Part shown: positions 24,836 through 32,884 of the stretch, piece after piece
How positions within the stretch are numbered: position 1 is the stretch's first letter
Layout of the letters: the number at the start of each line of letters is the position of its first letter
Source: Kushneria pakistanensis
GTDB taxonomy: Bacteria > Pseudomonadota > Gammaproteobacteria > Pseudomonadales > Halomonadaceae
Assembly (NCBI RefSeq): GCF_014652795.1
Contig: NZ_BMZM01000001.1
Coordinates: 744,001-808,000, forward strand
Reading direction: 5' to 3'
DNA length: 64,000 nt
Notes under the pieces: model-generated
Databases searched by the model: none
What the model saw: the letters and a program-made list of their open reading frames with translations, nothing else
Told to the model about the DNA's origin: nothing
Program-made: the position numbers and the translations under genes

Positions 24836-25582
24836 TCAGGCAACAGCCTTGTCGAGATGAGCCTTCAAATCTTCGGCGCCGCCGATATGCCGGCCATCGA
24901 TCCAGACCTGCGGCACGGTGGCCTGCCCGGTCATGGCGCGCAGTGAGCGACTGGTAATGTCACGGTTGCCAATGGCGATATCTTCATAGGCAATGCGATT
25001 GTCTGCCAGTGCCTGTTTGGCGCGTGCACAGTGCGGGCAGCCGGGCTTGCTGATAATGGTAGCAAAGCTGGGGCGTTCTGCCTGGGGATTGAGGTAATCG
25101 AGCATGGTGTCGGCGTCAGACACCTCGAAGGGGTCGCCCGGGTTTTGCGGCTCGATGAACATTTTTTCGATTTTGCCGTCCCGTACCACCATCGAATAGC
25201 GCCAGCTTCGCTTGCCAAAGCCCAGATCCGACTTGTCCACCAGCATACCCATGCCTTGCGTGAACTCACCGTTGCCGTCAGCCAGCAGTGTCAGGTTTTC
25301 GGCTTCCTGGTGCTCGCCCCAGGCTTCCATGACAAAGGCGTCATTGACAGACAGGCAAACGATTTCATCGATGCCGCTGGTGAAAAGCTGTTCTGCCAGT
25401 TCGTTGTAGCGCGGCAGGTGGGTGGAAGAACAGGTTGGCGTGTAGGCGCCCGGAAGCGAGAAAACGGCAACGGTGCGATTGCTGAAGATATCCTTGGTCT
25501 GGACATCAACCAGCTCACCACCCTTGCGCTGTTTAAGGGTCACGTTCGGGACATGCTGTCCTTCACGGTTTTGCAGCTCCAT
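24836..25582 (-). CDS. Hybrid peroxiredoxin-5/glutaredoxin
   Basis: This is a fusion of two thiol-redox domains. Residues 1-165 are an atypical Prx5-type peroxiredoxin with the peroxidatic Cys about 51 (PGAYTPTCSSTHLP). Residues 175-248 are a glutaredoxin with CPHC (182-185) and TVPQVWIDG. In Haemophilus and others such hybrids reduce hydrogen and alkyl peroxides with glutathione in one polypeptide. The ATG at 25582 is chosen because GGAG lies seven bases upstream; an ATG four codons earlier overlaps that site. It is followed by a terminator and a disulfide reductase gene. Confidence 0.93.
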   Translation of the reverse strand: MELQNREGQHVPNVTLKQRKGGELVDVQTKDIFSNRTVAVFSLPGAYTPTCSSTHLPRYNELAEQLFTSGIDEIVCLSVNDAFVMEAWGEHQEAENLTLLADGNGEFTQGMGMLVDKSDLGFGKRSWRYSMVVRDGKIEKMFIEPQNPGDPFEVSDADTMLDYLNPQAERPSFATIISKPGCPHCARAKQALADNRIAYEDIAIGNRDITSRSLRAMTGQATVPQVWIDGRHIGGAEDLKAHLDKAVA

Positions 25583-25758
25583 TATGTACTCCATCTATTA
25601 TTGAAATATCGCGGTGTCGAGCACCGCTGCCAGAAACCACCCTCCAGTATACGTATTTGGCGTTTGCCATGGTATTTGAATCATCCAAAGGTCGTAATAG
25701 CAAAGGATAATTGAAAAGCCGTGGCTAATATGAAGCGTTGACTAAAATGCCAGTGTGC

Positions 25759-26238
25759 TTACCGATAGCAGTAGTGAATGTGTTCCTGCTTGCGTGGCCC
25801 GTTAACGGTCCAGGTCAGATCAAACCCATCGTCTTTCATGATCAGTTCGCCACTATAAAGATCCCTCACGCACAGGTGAGGAGACAGGCTCTTGAGGCGA
25901 TGTTCTTCCACGACAATCAGGGGAAACAGAAAGACGGCATCCTCGGGCCCCCGGCGCTCGTGATAAAGCTCAACGCGATCTTCCATCACTTCAAAACGAT
26001 AAACGTTGTTGAAGGCCATCCTGCGACCATTGGCATGGGTAAAGTGGCCCTGTTCATGAAATCGAAGAACGGGGTAGTCATCGCTGACAAGGACTTCTCC
26101 ATTGCCCTGGCCTGCCCAGTCGCTGGAGGACCGGGGGCCGGGGGTGGCGGTAAAGGTGAGTTGCCGGGTTGCCTTGAGGCACTCGGTCAGGCGTATAATT
26201 GTTGTTAACCTTAAAAATCTATCTGGTTGACAAAGCAT
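25759..26238 (-). CDS. DUF6314 family protein
   Basis: The 159-residue protein is soluble. Its C-terminal half shows the order HLCVRDLYSGELIM, then LTWTVNGPRKQEHIHYCYR. The H-C-D-Y and GPRK blocks are what I recall from DUF6314 proteins, whose role is unknown. The first ~20 codons are doubtful. ATG 26238 abuts the divergent ATG 26239 and lacks a ribosome binding site, so a downstream non-ATG start is possible. The family call is from memory of the motif, not a search. Confidence 0.6.
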   Translation of the reverse strand: MLCQPDRFLRLTTIIRLTECLKATRQLTFTATPGPRSSSDWAGQGNGEVLVSDDYPVLRFHEQGHFTHANGRRMAFNNVYRFEVMEDRVELYHERRGPEDAVFLFPLIVVEEHRLKSLSPHLCVRDLYSGELIMKDDGFDLTWTVNGPRKQEHIHYCYR

Positions 26239-27126
26239 ATGGGCTATCTACTCGGGGTCACACTCTTGTGGTCCTTCTCGTTCAGTCTGATCGGTGTCTA
26301 TCTGGCCGGTCAGGTTGACAGCTATTTTGCCGTATTAACGCGCGTTTCGCTTGCCTGCCTGGTATTTCTGCCCTGGCTTCGTCCGCGGCTTCTGGATCGA
26401 CGCCGAACGCTTGGATTGATGGGCGTGGGTGCCATACAGCTTGGGCTGATGTATGTGTGCTACTACCAGTCCTTTGTACTGCTCAGCGTGCCCGAGATTT
26501 TGCTCTTTACCATTTTTACGCCGATCTATATTGCGCTGCTGGATAACCTCATGTGTCGACGGCTGGATCTCTTTCAACTGGCGATGGCGCTGCTTGCCGT
26601 GGTAGGGGCGGCACTGATTCGTTATCAGGCGGTCGGCGAGGCTTTCTGGACCGGTTTTCTCATGGTGCAGGGCGCCAATCTGTGCTTTGCCATTGGGCAG
26701 GTGGGCTACAGGCACCTCATGCGCGGCTTGGAAGGCACGTTTCCGGCTCTTAACGTCTTTGGTTGGTTCTACATCGGCGCGCTGCTGGTGGCTGTGCCCG
26801 CCTGGTGGTGGCTGGGTGATGCCACGCGCCTGCCTACCACGTCGGTGCAGTGGGGGGTGCTGGCGTGGCTGGGCATGGTGGCCTCGGGGGCGGGCTACTT
26901 TTTCTGGAACCAGGGCGCGCGACGCGTCGACGCCGGAACGCTTGCTGTCATGAACAATCTTTTGATTCCCACAGGGCTTCTGGTGAATCTGTTGATCTGG
27001 AATCGCGAGGCGGATCTGTCACGCATTGCCCTGGGGGGGACTGTCATGCTGCTGGCCCTTCTGGGCAGTGAGTGGTGGCGCCGGCGTTTGATACATCGCT
27101 CGGACGCGTCAGCCCAATTTTCCTGA
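26239..27126 (+). CDS. DMT superfamily (EamA) transporter
   Basis: This 295-residue protein has ten membrane segments in two repeated halves, the EamA layout of metabolite exporters. ARRVDAGTLAVMNNL in the second half is typical of the repeat. The substrate cannot be told. Start: ATG 26239 gives MGYLLGVTLLWSF and a short cytoplasmic end; the TTG at 26227 is less likely. TATAAT at 26194-26199 could be the -10 of its promoter. It is divergent from, and directly abuts, the DUF6314 gene. nadK follows at 68 bases. Confidence 0.85.
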   Translation: MGYLLGVTLLWSFSFSLIGVYLAGQVDSYFAVLTRVSLACLVFLPWLRPRLLDRRRTLGLMGVGAIQLGLMYVCYYQSFVLLSVPEILLFTIFTPIYIALLDNLMCRRLDLFQLAMALLAVVGAALIRYQAVGEAFWTGFLMVQGANLCFAIGQVGYRHLMRGLEGTFPALNVFGWFYIGALLVAVPAWWWLGDATRLPTTSVQWGVLAWLGMVASGAGYFFWNQGARRVDAGTLAVMNNLLIPTGLLVNLLIWNREADLSRIALGGTVMLLALLGSEWWRRRLIHRSDASAQFS

Positions 27127-27194
27127 TGGCGTGGTTTACCCCCCTGCATGGCTGAACGCATAATGCCGGCTCGATGAAACAGTCTGGACACGGC

Positions 27195-28076
27195 ATGACA
27201 CAGTTCAACCGGGTAGGGTTGGTGGGGCGACCTGACAGTGACAAGGTCGTTGAAACACTTGAGCGTCTGACGGTGTTTCTGGAATCGCGCGGCCTTGAGG
27301 TGCATCTCGAGGCCGAAACGGCCAGAACCTGTTCCATCCGACAGGGCCTGGGGATTACGCTTGAGGAAATCGGTCGACAGTGTGATCTGGCCATTGTGGT
27401 GGGCGGTGACGGCAGCCTGCTGGGCGCCGGACGCATGCTGTGTCGCTTCAATACGCCGGTACTGGGTGTCAATCGCGGCCGGCTGGGATTTTTGACCGAC
27501 ATTACGCCCGATGAGGTTGAGCATCGTATCGATGAGGTACTCAACGGGCACTACGAGGTGGAACGGCGCTTTCTGCTCGATACCGAGGTCAGTCGCGATG
27601 GCGTCGTCATCGGGACGGCCTCCAGCCTCAATGATGTCGTGCTGCATCCGGCCGCTGCCGTGCGCATGATCGAGTTTGAACTTTATATCGATCAGCAGTT
27701 TGTCTACCGTCAGCGCTCTGATGGGCTGATCGTGGCGACCCCCACTGGCTCCACCGCCTATGCGCTCTCCGGGGGTGGCCCCATCCTGCACCCGCGGCTG
27801 GAAGCCATTGTGCTGGTGCCAATGTTCCCTCATACCCTGTCGAGTCGACCCATTGTGGTCGATGCCGCCAGCGATATCCTGCTGGAAGTGGTGGACAGCC
27901 ATGATGCCGAGCTGCAGGTCAGCTGTGACGGGCAGATGAAGGTGGTCGTACAGCCTGGCGACATGATCTCCATTCGACGCAAGCCCGAGCAGTTGAAGCT
28001 GCTCCACCCCCCCGGGTACAGCTATTTCGAGGCTTGCCGCAGCAAGCTGGGCTGGAGCAGTGGCCTTGTCGGTTAA
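27195..28076 (+). CDS. nadK: NAD kinase
   Basis: Phosphorylates NAD to NADP with ATP. The protein has about 293 residues. The hallmark GGDGS lies near residue 70, then NRGRLGFLTDI, LNDVVLHP (in place of the more usual LNEVVLHP), and the glycine-rich SDGLIVATPTGSTAYALSGG block. The ATG at 27195 (MTQFNRVGLVG) aligns with known N-termini; an ATG seven codons earlier is also open. It overlaps the next gene by about ten bases, so the two are translationally coupled. Confidence 0.95.
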   Translation: MTQFNRVGLVGRPDSDKVVETLERLTVFLESRGLEVHLEAETARTCSIRQGLGITLEEIGRQCDLAIVVGGDGSLLGAGRMLCRFNTPVLGVNRGRLGFLTDITPDEVEHRIDEVLNGHYEVERRFLLDTEVSRDGVVIGTASSLNDVVLHPAAAVRMIEFELYIDQQFVYRQRSDGLIVATPTGSTAYALSGGGPILHPRLEAIVLVPMFPHTLSSRPIVVDAASDILLEVVDSHDAELQVSCDGQMKVVVQPGDMISIRRKPEQLKLLHPPGYSYFEACRSKLGWSSGLVG

Positions 28077-29043
28077 TGCAGCGCCTGTCTCAAGGGCATC
28101 CCGCAATGATGGGGAAGGCTTCGATCTGATCGGTGATGTGCATGGCTGCGGTGACATGCTCGAATGCCTGCTTGAAAAAATGGGGTATGAGTCGCGTGCC
28201 GGGGTGTACGCTCACGCAACCCGACGCGCCATATTTCTGGGGGATCTGATCGATCGCGGCCCTCATGTTCAAAAGGCGCTTGAGATCGTGCGGCGCATGG
28301 TGGAGGCGGGCACCGCACTGGTGGTCATGGGCAATCATGAGGCGCATGCCCTGAAGCAGTGCCTGGGGCAAGGGGGGCGCAGCTTTACCATGCCGCGCGC
28401 TGGCGGGCGCAGTGAACGGGTGATGCATGAAACGCTGGCCCAGTTCGAGCGGGCGCCGGCGCTTTGGGCATCGTATCTTGAGTGGTTTCTCGAGATGCCG
28501 CTATGTCTTGAGTTCGAGCATTTTCGCGTGGCGCATGCCTGCTGGGACGAGTCGCTGCTGCGCCCCTTTCTGGCGGATCGTCCGGATGGCCGGATCGATC
28601 GGGCATTCCTGGCGGCTGCCGAGGTGCAGGGCAGTCCGGAGCATCGTGTGCTGGATCGCACCACGCGTGGTACACAGTTGCGTCTTCCTCATGGGAAGGT
28701 CATCCGCTCACTCGATGGCGCCAGACGCAGCGTGTTTCGTACCCATTTCTGGGCGCGCTCGCCGCAGACCCACGGTGATGTAGTCTTCCAGCCCGACCCG
28801 TTGCCTCCCGAGCTCGAAGATTACCCGCTTCGCGACGACGAGCGGCGCAAACTGGTACATTATCCACTGTCACAGCGACCGCTTTTTGTAGGTCACTACT
28901 GGTGTGAGGGGATCCCGAGTCTGCCGGCTGCCAATATTGCCTGTCTTGATTATAGTGCTGTCAGAGGGGGGCGGCTGGTCGCCTATCGCTTTGATGGAGA
29001 AGCAACGCTTGATGCCGAGCGTTTTTGCTGGGTCCGCGCCTAG
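28066..29043 (+). CDS. Calcineurin-type metallophosphoesterase (PPP-like)
   Basis: The protein has about 325 residues with the metal-binding order GDVHG, GDLIDRGPH and GNHEAHA in the first 95 residues, as in PPP phosphatases and Ap4A hydrolases. A distal FVGHYWCEGIP near the end gives the last His. The substrate is unknown. The start is doubtful: TTG 28066 is eight bases after GGAG (28054-28057), while GTG 28060 is too close to it. Either start lies inside nadK, so the two are coupled. A terminator follows at 119 bases. Confidence 0.82.
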   Translation: MSVNAAPVSRASRNDGEGFDLIGDVHGCGDMLECLLEKMGYESRAGVYAHATRRAIFLGDLIDRGPHVQKALEIVRRMVEAGTALVVMGNHEAHALKQCLGQGGRSFTMPRAGGRSERVMHETLAQFERAPALWASYLEWFLEMPLCLEFEHFRVAHACWDESLLRPFLADRPDGRIDRAFLAAAEVQGSPEHRVLDRTTRGTQLRLPHGKVIRSLDGARRSVFRTHFWARSPQTHGDVVFQPDPLPPELEDYPLRDDERRKLVHYPLSQRPLFVGHYWCEGIPSLPAANIACLDYSAVRGGRLVAYRFDGEATLDAERFCWVRA

Positions 29044-29161
29044 TTGGTGAAGGTACGAAAGCGATCATGAAATAAAATTCGGGTTTTTTTGAATGCGTCC
29101 GGAACTTTTGCGTCACGCTGTCGTCAGAGTAAGTGTTCCCTTGAATGATCCCTTGCTCTTG

Positions 29162-29196
29162 TCCGGCGGACCCTCTCCGCCGGACTTCTTTTTTTG
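29162..29196 (+). terminator. Rho-independent terminator after phosphoesterase gene
   Basis: TCCGGCGGA and TCCGCCGGA form a perfect 9-bp stem around CCCTC, followed by CTTCTTTTTTT. Confidence 0.88.
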
Positions 29197-29264
29197 TGGC
29201 GTATTCAACACCCGATCCCATGAGCATGACCGGCTGGCAGGTCCCAGCCTCAAATGGAGTCAGC

Positions 29265-30149
29265 ATGCCTCAGGCGCTGCGTTTTCCTCTTGATGCCGAT
29301 ATCGATGGGCTGCGTCACGCACTCTGGAAACATCGTATCGGTCATCATTACTCGCGCGACCATGAAGGACAGGTGCTCTGGTTGATCGAGGATGTCCAGC
29401 TCGACCGGGCGCATGAACTTGTCGAGCAGTGGCGCCAGGGGGAGTCCATGGTGCTGGATGAGTCTCAAACGCCGGTAGTGCGTGCAGGATCGCCATGGGG
29501 CGCCCTGCGTGCGGCACCGGTGACCACCCTGATCATTGTCATGTGCCTGGCGGTTTTTGCCTGGCAGGGCGTCGACGATATTCAGGCGCTCACGGCGCTG
29601 GCCATTGCTCCCATTGCCATTGAAGGGCAGCAGCTTTATGCCGCAACGCTTGGGTATGCGCTGTCGCAGGCGGAAATCTGGCGTCTGTTCTCGCCGGCCT
29701 TTTTGCATTTCAGCCTGATGCATCTGGTCTTCAACCTGCTCTGGCTCTGGTATTTTGGCCGTCAGGTTGAAGCGTTGCAGGGGCGCTGGCGGCTGTTGGC
29801 ACTTCTGATATCGGCCATGCTGGTCTCCAATCTGGCCCAGTACGCCACCGGCACGGTGCTGTTTGGCGGTATGTCCGGCGTGGTTTATGCACTGGTCGGC
29901 TTTGTCTGGCTCTACTCACGGCTGGTGCCGGACAGCGGTTTTCAGTTTCCCACTATGCTGATGGTGTTCATGGTGGGCTGGCTGGTGCTGTGCATGACGC
30001 CGGCAGCCGGCTGGCTTGGCTTTGGCAACGTCGCCAACGAGGCACATCTGGGCGGGCTGCTGTTGGGGCTGGCAGCCGGACTGCTGGGGTCTCGCTTTCA
30101 TCCGCATCAAACAGTGGCTGAAGACAGACACGAGGATATCGACAGGTAA
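29265..30149 (+). CDS. glpG: Rhomboid family intramembrane serine protease, GlpG-like
   Basis: This 294-residue protein has an N-terminal cytoplasmic domain of about 80 residues like that of GlpG, then six or more membrane segments. The catalytic dyad is Ser204 (GGMSGVVYAL) and His261 (ANEAHLGGLLLG). It cleaves membrane-embedded substrates in the inner membrane. The ATG at 29265 is preferred over several earlier in-frame starts because GGAG (29256-29259) lies five bases before it. It is followed at three bases by the yeaC-type gene, so it heads an operon. Confidence 0.9.
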   Translation: MPQALRFPLDADIDGLRHALWKHRIGHHYSRDHEGQVLWLIEDVQLDRAHELVEQWRQGESMVLDESQTPVVRAGSPWGALRAAPVTTLIIVMCLAVFAWQGVDDIQALTALAIAPIAIEGQQLYAATLGYALSQAEIWRLFSPAFLHFSLMHLVFNLLWLWYFGRQVEALQGRWRLLALLISAMLVSNLAQYATGTVLFGGMSGVVYALVGFVWLYSRLVPDSGFQFPTMLMVFMVGWLVLCMTPAAGWLGFGNVANEAHLGGLLLGLAAGLLGSRFHPHQTVAEDRHEDIDR

Positions 30150-30152
30150 ACC

Positions 30153-30419
30153 ATGAGCGATATGAACTTTGAACGCATGATCGAACAGTTGACCCCGCAG
30201 ATGTATGAAGGTCTCAAGCGGGGCGTTGAGTTGGGGAAGTGGCCCGATGGTCGGGCGTTGAGCGCTGAGCAGCGCGAGCTGTGCCTTGAGGCGATACTGC
30301 GTTTTGAGGCAAGGCATAACGTTGCGCCCGAGCAGCGCACCGGGCACATCGACCGGCACGGCTGCGGCAGTGACCAGCATGGCGAGGCCAGCGGCGACAC
30401 CATCAAATGGGTCAACTAG
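30153..30419 (+). CDS. yeaC: YeaC family protein (DUF1315)
   Basis: The 88-residue soluble protein matches E. coli YeaC closely at VELGKWPDGRALSAEQRELC and ARHNV. The function is unknown. It begins three bases after the rhomboid stop and overlaps the DUF2797 gene by 13 bases, so the three genes form one tightly packed operon. The C-terminal tail is rich in His and Gly and unlike YeaC. Confidence 0.88.
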   Translation: MSDMNFERMIEQLTPQMYEGLKRGVELGKWPDGRALSAEQRELCLEAILRFEARHNVAPEQRTGHIDRHGCGSDQHGEASGDTIKWVN

Positions 30420-31303
30420 ACCTCGAGCAGCTCTGGTGTATGGAAAGGGCCCCCGAAGCGACATTGATGCGCGCCGGGGGCCTTTCCCGAATGGCCATTA
30501 CGGCAGATGCCTCGGGCAACGCGCACTATCATCTGCGTATCGGGGAGCACAGCGAACCGCTCAACGCCTGGCTGGGCCACAACATTGCACTGCAGTTTGC
30601 CGGCAGCATCCACTGTGTTCACTGTCAGCGTCTGACGCGCAAGAGCTTTGGTCAGGGGCACTGCTACGCCTGCTTTCGACGCCTGGCGCGCTGCGATACC
30701 TGCATGATGGCGCCCGAGCGCTGTCACTATTTTCAGGGCACCTGCCGCGAGCCCGAGTGGGGTGAACGCCACTGCTTTGCGCCTCACGTGGTGTATCTGG
30801 CCAGCAGCTCCGGGGCCAAGGTCGGCATTACCAAACCCTCGCAGATGCCCACGCGCTGGCTGGATCAGGGTGCCGTTCAGGCGCTGCCGATCCTGTCGGT
30901 GGCGTCGCGTCGCCAATCCGGCATGGTGGAGGCGCTGTTTCGCAGTGAAATCAGCGATCGTACCCACTGGCAGCGCATGCTCAAGGGGGAAACGTCTGAT
31001 GTCGATCTCATCGAGCTGCGCGATGAGTTGATGACGCGGCTGGCTCCAGGGCTTGCCGCCCTCAGGGCAGAGTTTGGCGAGGACAACATTCAGGCGCATG
31101 CCGAGCAAAGGGTCGCCCGCTTTGACTACCCGGTGCTGGCCTGGCCCACCCGGGTCAGCGCCTTCAATCTGGATCGCACTGCGAAGGTTGAAGGGCGTCT
31201 GATGGGCCTCAAGGGCCAGTACCTGATCCTGGACAGCGGTGTGATCAACCTGCGCAAATACGCAGGCTATCAGGTCAGCGTGACGCTTTCGGCGCACTCA
31301 TGA
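30407..31303 (+). CDS. DUF2797 family protein, Cys-rich with GIY-YIG-like segment
   Basis: The 298-residue protein has at least nine cysteines between 70 and 123 (CVHC, CYAC, CDTC), which suggests zinc binding. A block follows at about 129-155 (VVYLASSSGAKVGIT, later RWLDQGA) resembling the start of a GIY-YIG fold with the KVGIT segment. DUF2797 has no known function; a nucleic-acid-related role is only suggested by these elements. The start lies inside yeaC. The last six bases overlap the convergent rimK-like gene, and no terminator separates them. Confidence 0.82.
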   Translation: MGQLDLEQLWCMERAPEATLMRAGGLSRMAITADASGNAHYHLRIGEHSEPLNAWLGHNIALQFAGSIHCVHCQRLTRKSFGQGHCYACFRRLARCDTCMMAPERCHYFQGTCREPEWGERHCFAPHVVYLASSSGAKVGITKPSQMPTRWLDQGAVQALPILSVASRRQSGMVEALFRSEISDRTHWQRMLKGETSDVDLIELRDELMTRLAPGLAALRAEFGEDNIQAHAEQRVARFDYPVLAWPTRVSAFNLDRTAKVEGRLMGLKGQYLILDSGVINLRKYAGYQVSVTLSAHS

Positions 31304-32809
31304 CGCTGGGGGCTGGCGCGTACTCGTTTGTCTGGGCTGGCGTTTGCGTTCCATCTGCGCCAGAAACCAGGCCATGACGCGCCGATAAAGCTCGGGCCCC
31401 AGCACGACGTCTTCCACGCCCACATCCAGATTGGGATTGTCGTTGACCTCGATGACCACCACTCGCTCACCGCTTTGCTTGAGATCCACCCCATAAAGCC
31501 CATTGCCGATCAGGCGTGTTGCCTTGAGCGCCGTCCTGATCACCTTCTCGGGCGCCTTCGCTGGATCCATTGTTTCAAACCCGCCGCTGCGCACCCGTCC
31601 GCCGCTATGGTCATAGATCTGCCAGTGGCCGCGGGCCATGTAGTAGCGGCTGGCAAACAGCACCTGGCCATCCAGAATGCCGATGCGCCAGTCATACTCG
31701 GTGGGCATCCACTCCTGTAACAGCAAAAGCGCCGAATCCTCGAACAGCCGTCTTGCTTCTTCGATCAACTGCGCTTTGGAACTGATCTTGACCACCCCGC
31801 GTGAAAAGGCGCCATCGGGAATTTTCAATACCTGCGGGAAGGTAAGGGTGTCGGCCAGTGAATCCAGTCGATCAAGATCGCCCCGGTTCAGCAAATGCCC
31901 TTCGGGCGCCGGGATCCCCCTGGCGCGCAACAAGGCATGCAGATAGACCTTGTTGGTGCAGCGCAGAATCGATTGAGGGTCATCAATAACCACCAGCCCC
32001 TCGTGCTCGGCGCGACGCGCCATACGCCAGGTATGGTGATCAAGCTGGGTGGTTTCACGAATGAACAGGGCATCGAATTCGGCCAGCCTGCCTTCATCGC
32101 GTCGGGTGATCAGACTGACGTCGATGCCCATTGAACGGCCGGCACGGATGAACTGCTTGATCGCACTCTTGTTGCTCGGTGGCATCGCCTCTGCGGGGTC
32201 GACCAGAATGGCCAGATCAAAGCGATAGCGTCGTTTGGCTGCCGGCGTGCGCCATACCTGACGGGAATGACCGTTAAGGGCACGCGCAAAACGATCTTCT
32301 TCCTCCGGGGCGATATCCCTGAGTGAGAGCGCTTTCAGGCGCGCCAGCCGCCAGTCGCCGTGGCGTCTGGTGAAGCGCGCTTCCATGATCGGACAGGGCA
32401 GGTGGGAAAAGAGTCGGCGCCCGAGTTTCGCCAGCGCCTCGCTGCCGGTATCACCAAAGAAAAGCCGCAGATCAAGGCGCTCACCCTGCAGAGCGCCGCG
32501 TCGGTCAAGCTCGGCCATCATGTCGTTGAGGCCATCAAGCTGCAGATCGATCAGTGCCTTGCGCTTGAGCTGATTGAGTGTTTCCACATCCGGCTGTACA
32601 CGCTGGCCGCGCGCCTGGGCCAGCAGCGAGACGTAGTAGCCGGTTTCCAGGTAATCGAGGCCGCTGCACAGATTGATGACATGGGTCGCCCGATCCTGAT
32701 CGGCATTTTCTTCCAGCGCCAGAAAGTCATCGGCGCTGACAAGATCATCGCTGGGATAGTAGGGGCGCCAGTCGCTGGGGTGATCCACAACAATACGCAA
32801 ACGTGACAT
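31298..32809 (-). CDS. RimK-like ATP-grasp protein with N-terminal RLAN domain
   Basis: The protein has about 503 residues. The first ~190 resemble the RLAN domain found before some RimK-type ligases. The C-terminal half is an ATP-grasp with TNKVYLHALLRARGIPAPEG, FPQVLKIPDGAFSRGVVKI and VVVIEVNDNPNLDVGVED, the last holding the metal-binding E and N. Such enzymes join an amino acid or peptide to a carboxylate using ATP; the substrate here is unknown. ATG 32809 has GGAG six bases upstream; a start 16 codons earlier is less likely. It is transcribed after the antiporter gene on the same strand. Confidence 0.82.
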   Translation of the reverse strand: MSRLRIVVDHPSDWRPYYPSDDLVSADDFLALEENADQDRATHVINLCSGLDYLETGYYVSLLAQARGQRVQPDVETLNQLKRKALIDLQLDGLNDMMAELDRRGALQGERLDLRLFFGDTGSEALAKLGRRLFSHLPCPIMEARFTRRHGDWRLARLKALSLRDIAPEEEDRFARALNGHSRQVWRTPAAKRRYRFDLAILVDPAEAMPPSNKSAIKQFIRAGRSMGIDVSLITRRDEGRLAEFDALFIRETTQLDHHTWRMARRAEHEGLVVIDDPQSILRCTNKVYLHALLRARGIPAPEGHLLNRGDLDRLDSLADTLTFPQVLKIPDGAFSRGVVKISSKAQLIEEARRLFEDSALLLLQEWMPTEYDWRIGILDGQVLFASRYYMARGHWQIYDHSGGRVRSGGFETMDPAKAPEKVIRTALKATRLIGNGLYGVDLKQSGERVVVIEVNDNPNLDVGVEDVVLGPELYRRVMAWFLAQMERKRQPRQTSTRQPPAS

Positions 32810-32884
32810 GGCGCGCTCCGCAGCCCGAGGGGAAATATGCGCATCATAGGACGCCATCGGGCATCGTGGAATAGCGCCGAGTGT

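Noticed and set aside
26895-28157. 420-codon minus-strand frame
   Set aside because: It is the shadow of nadK and the DMT transporter; no motifs and low complexity.
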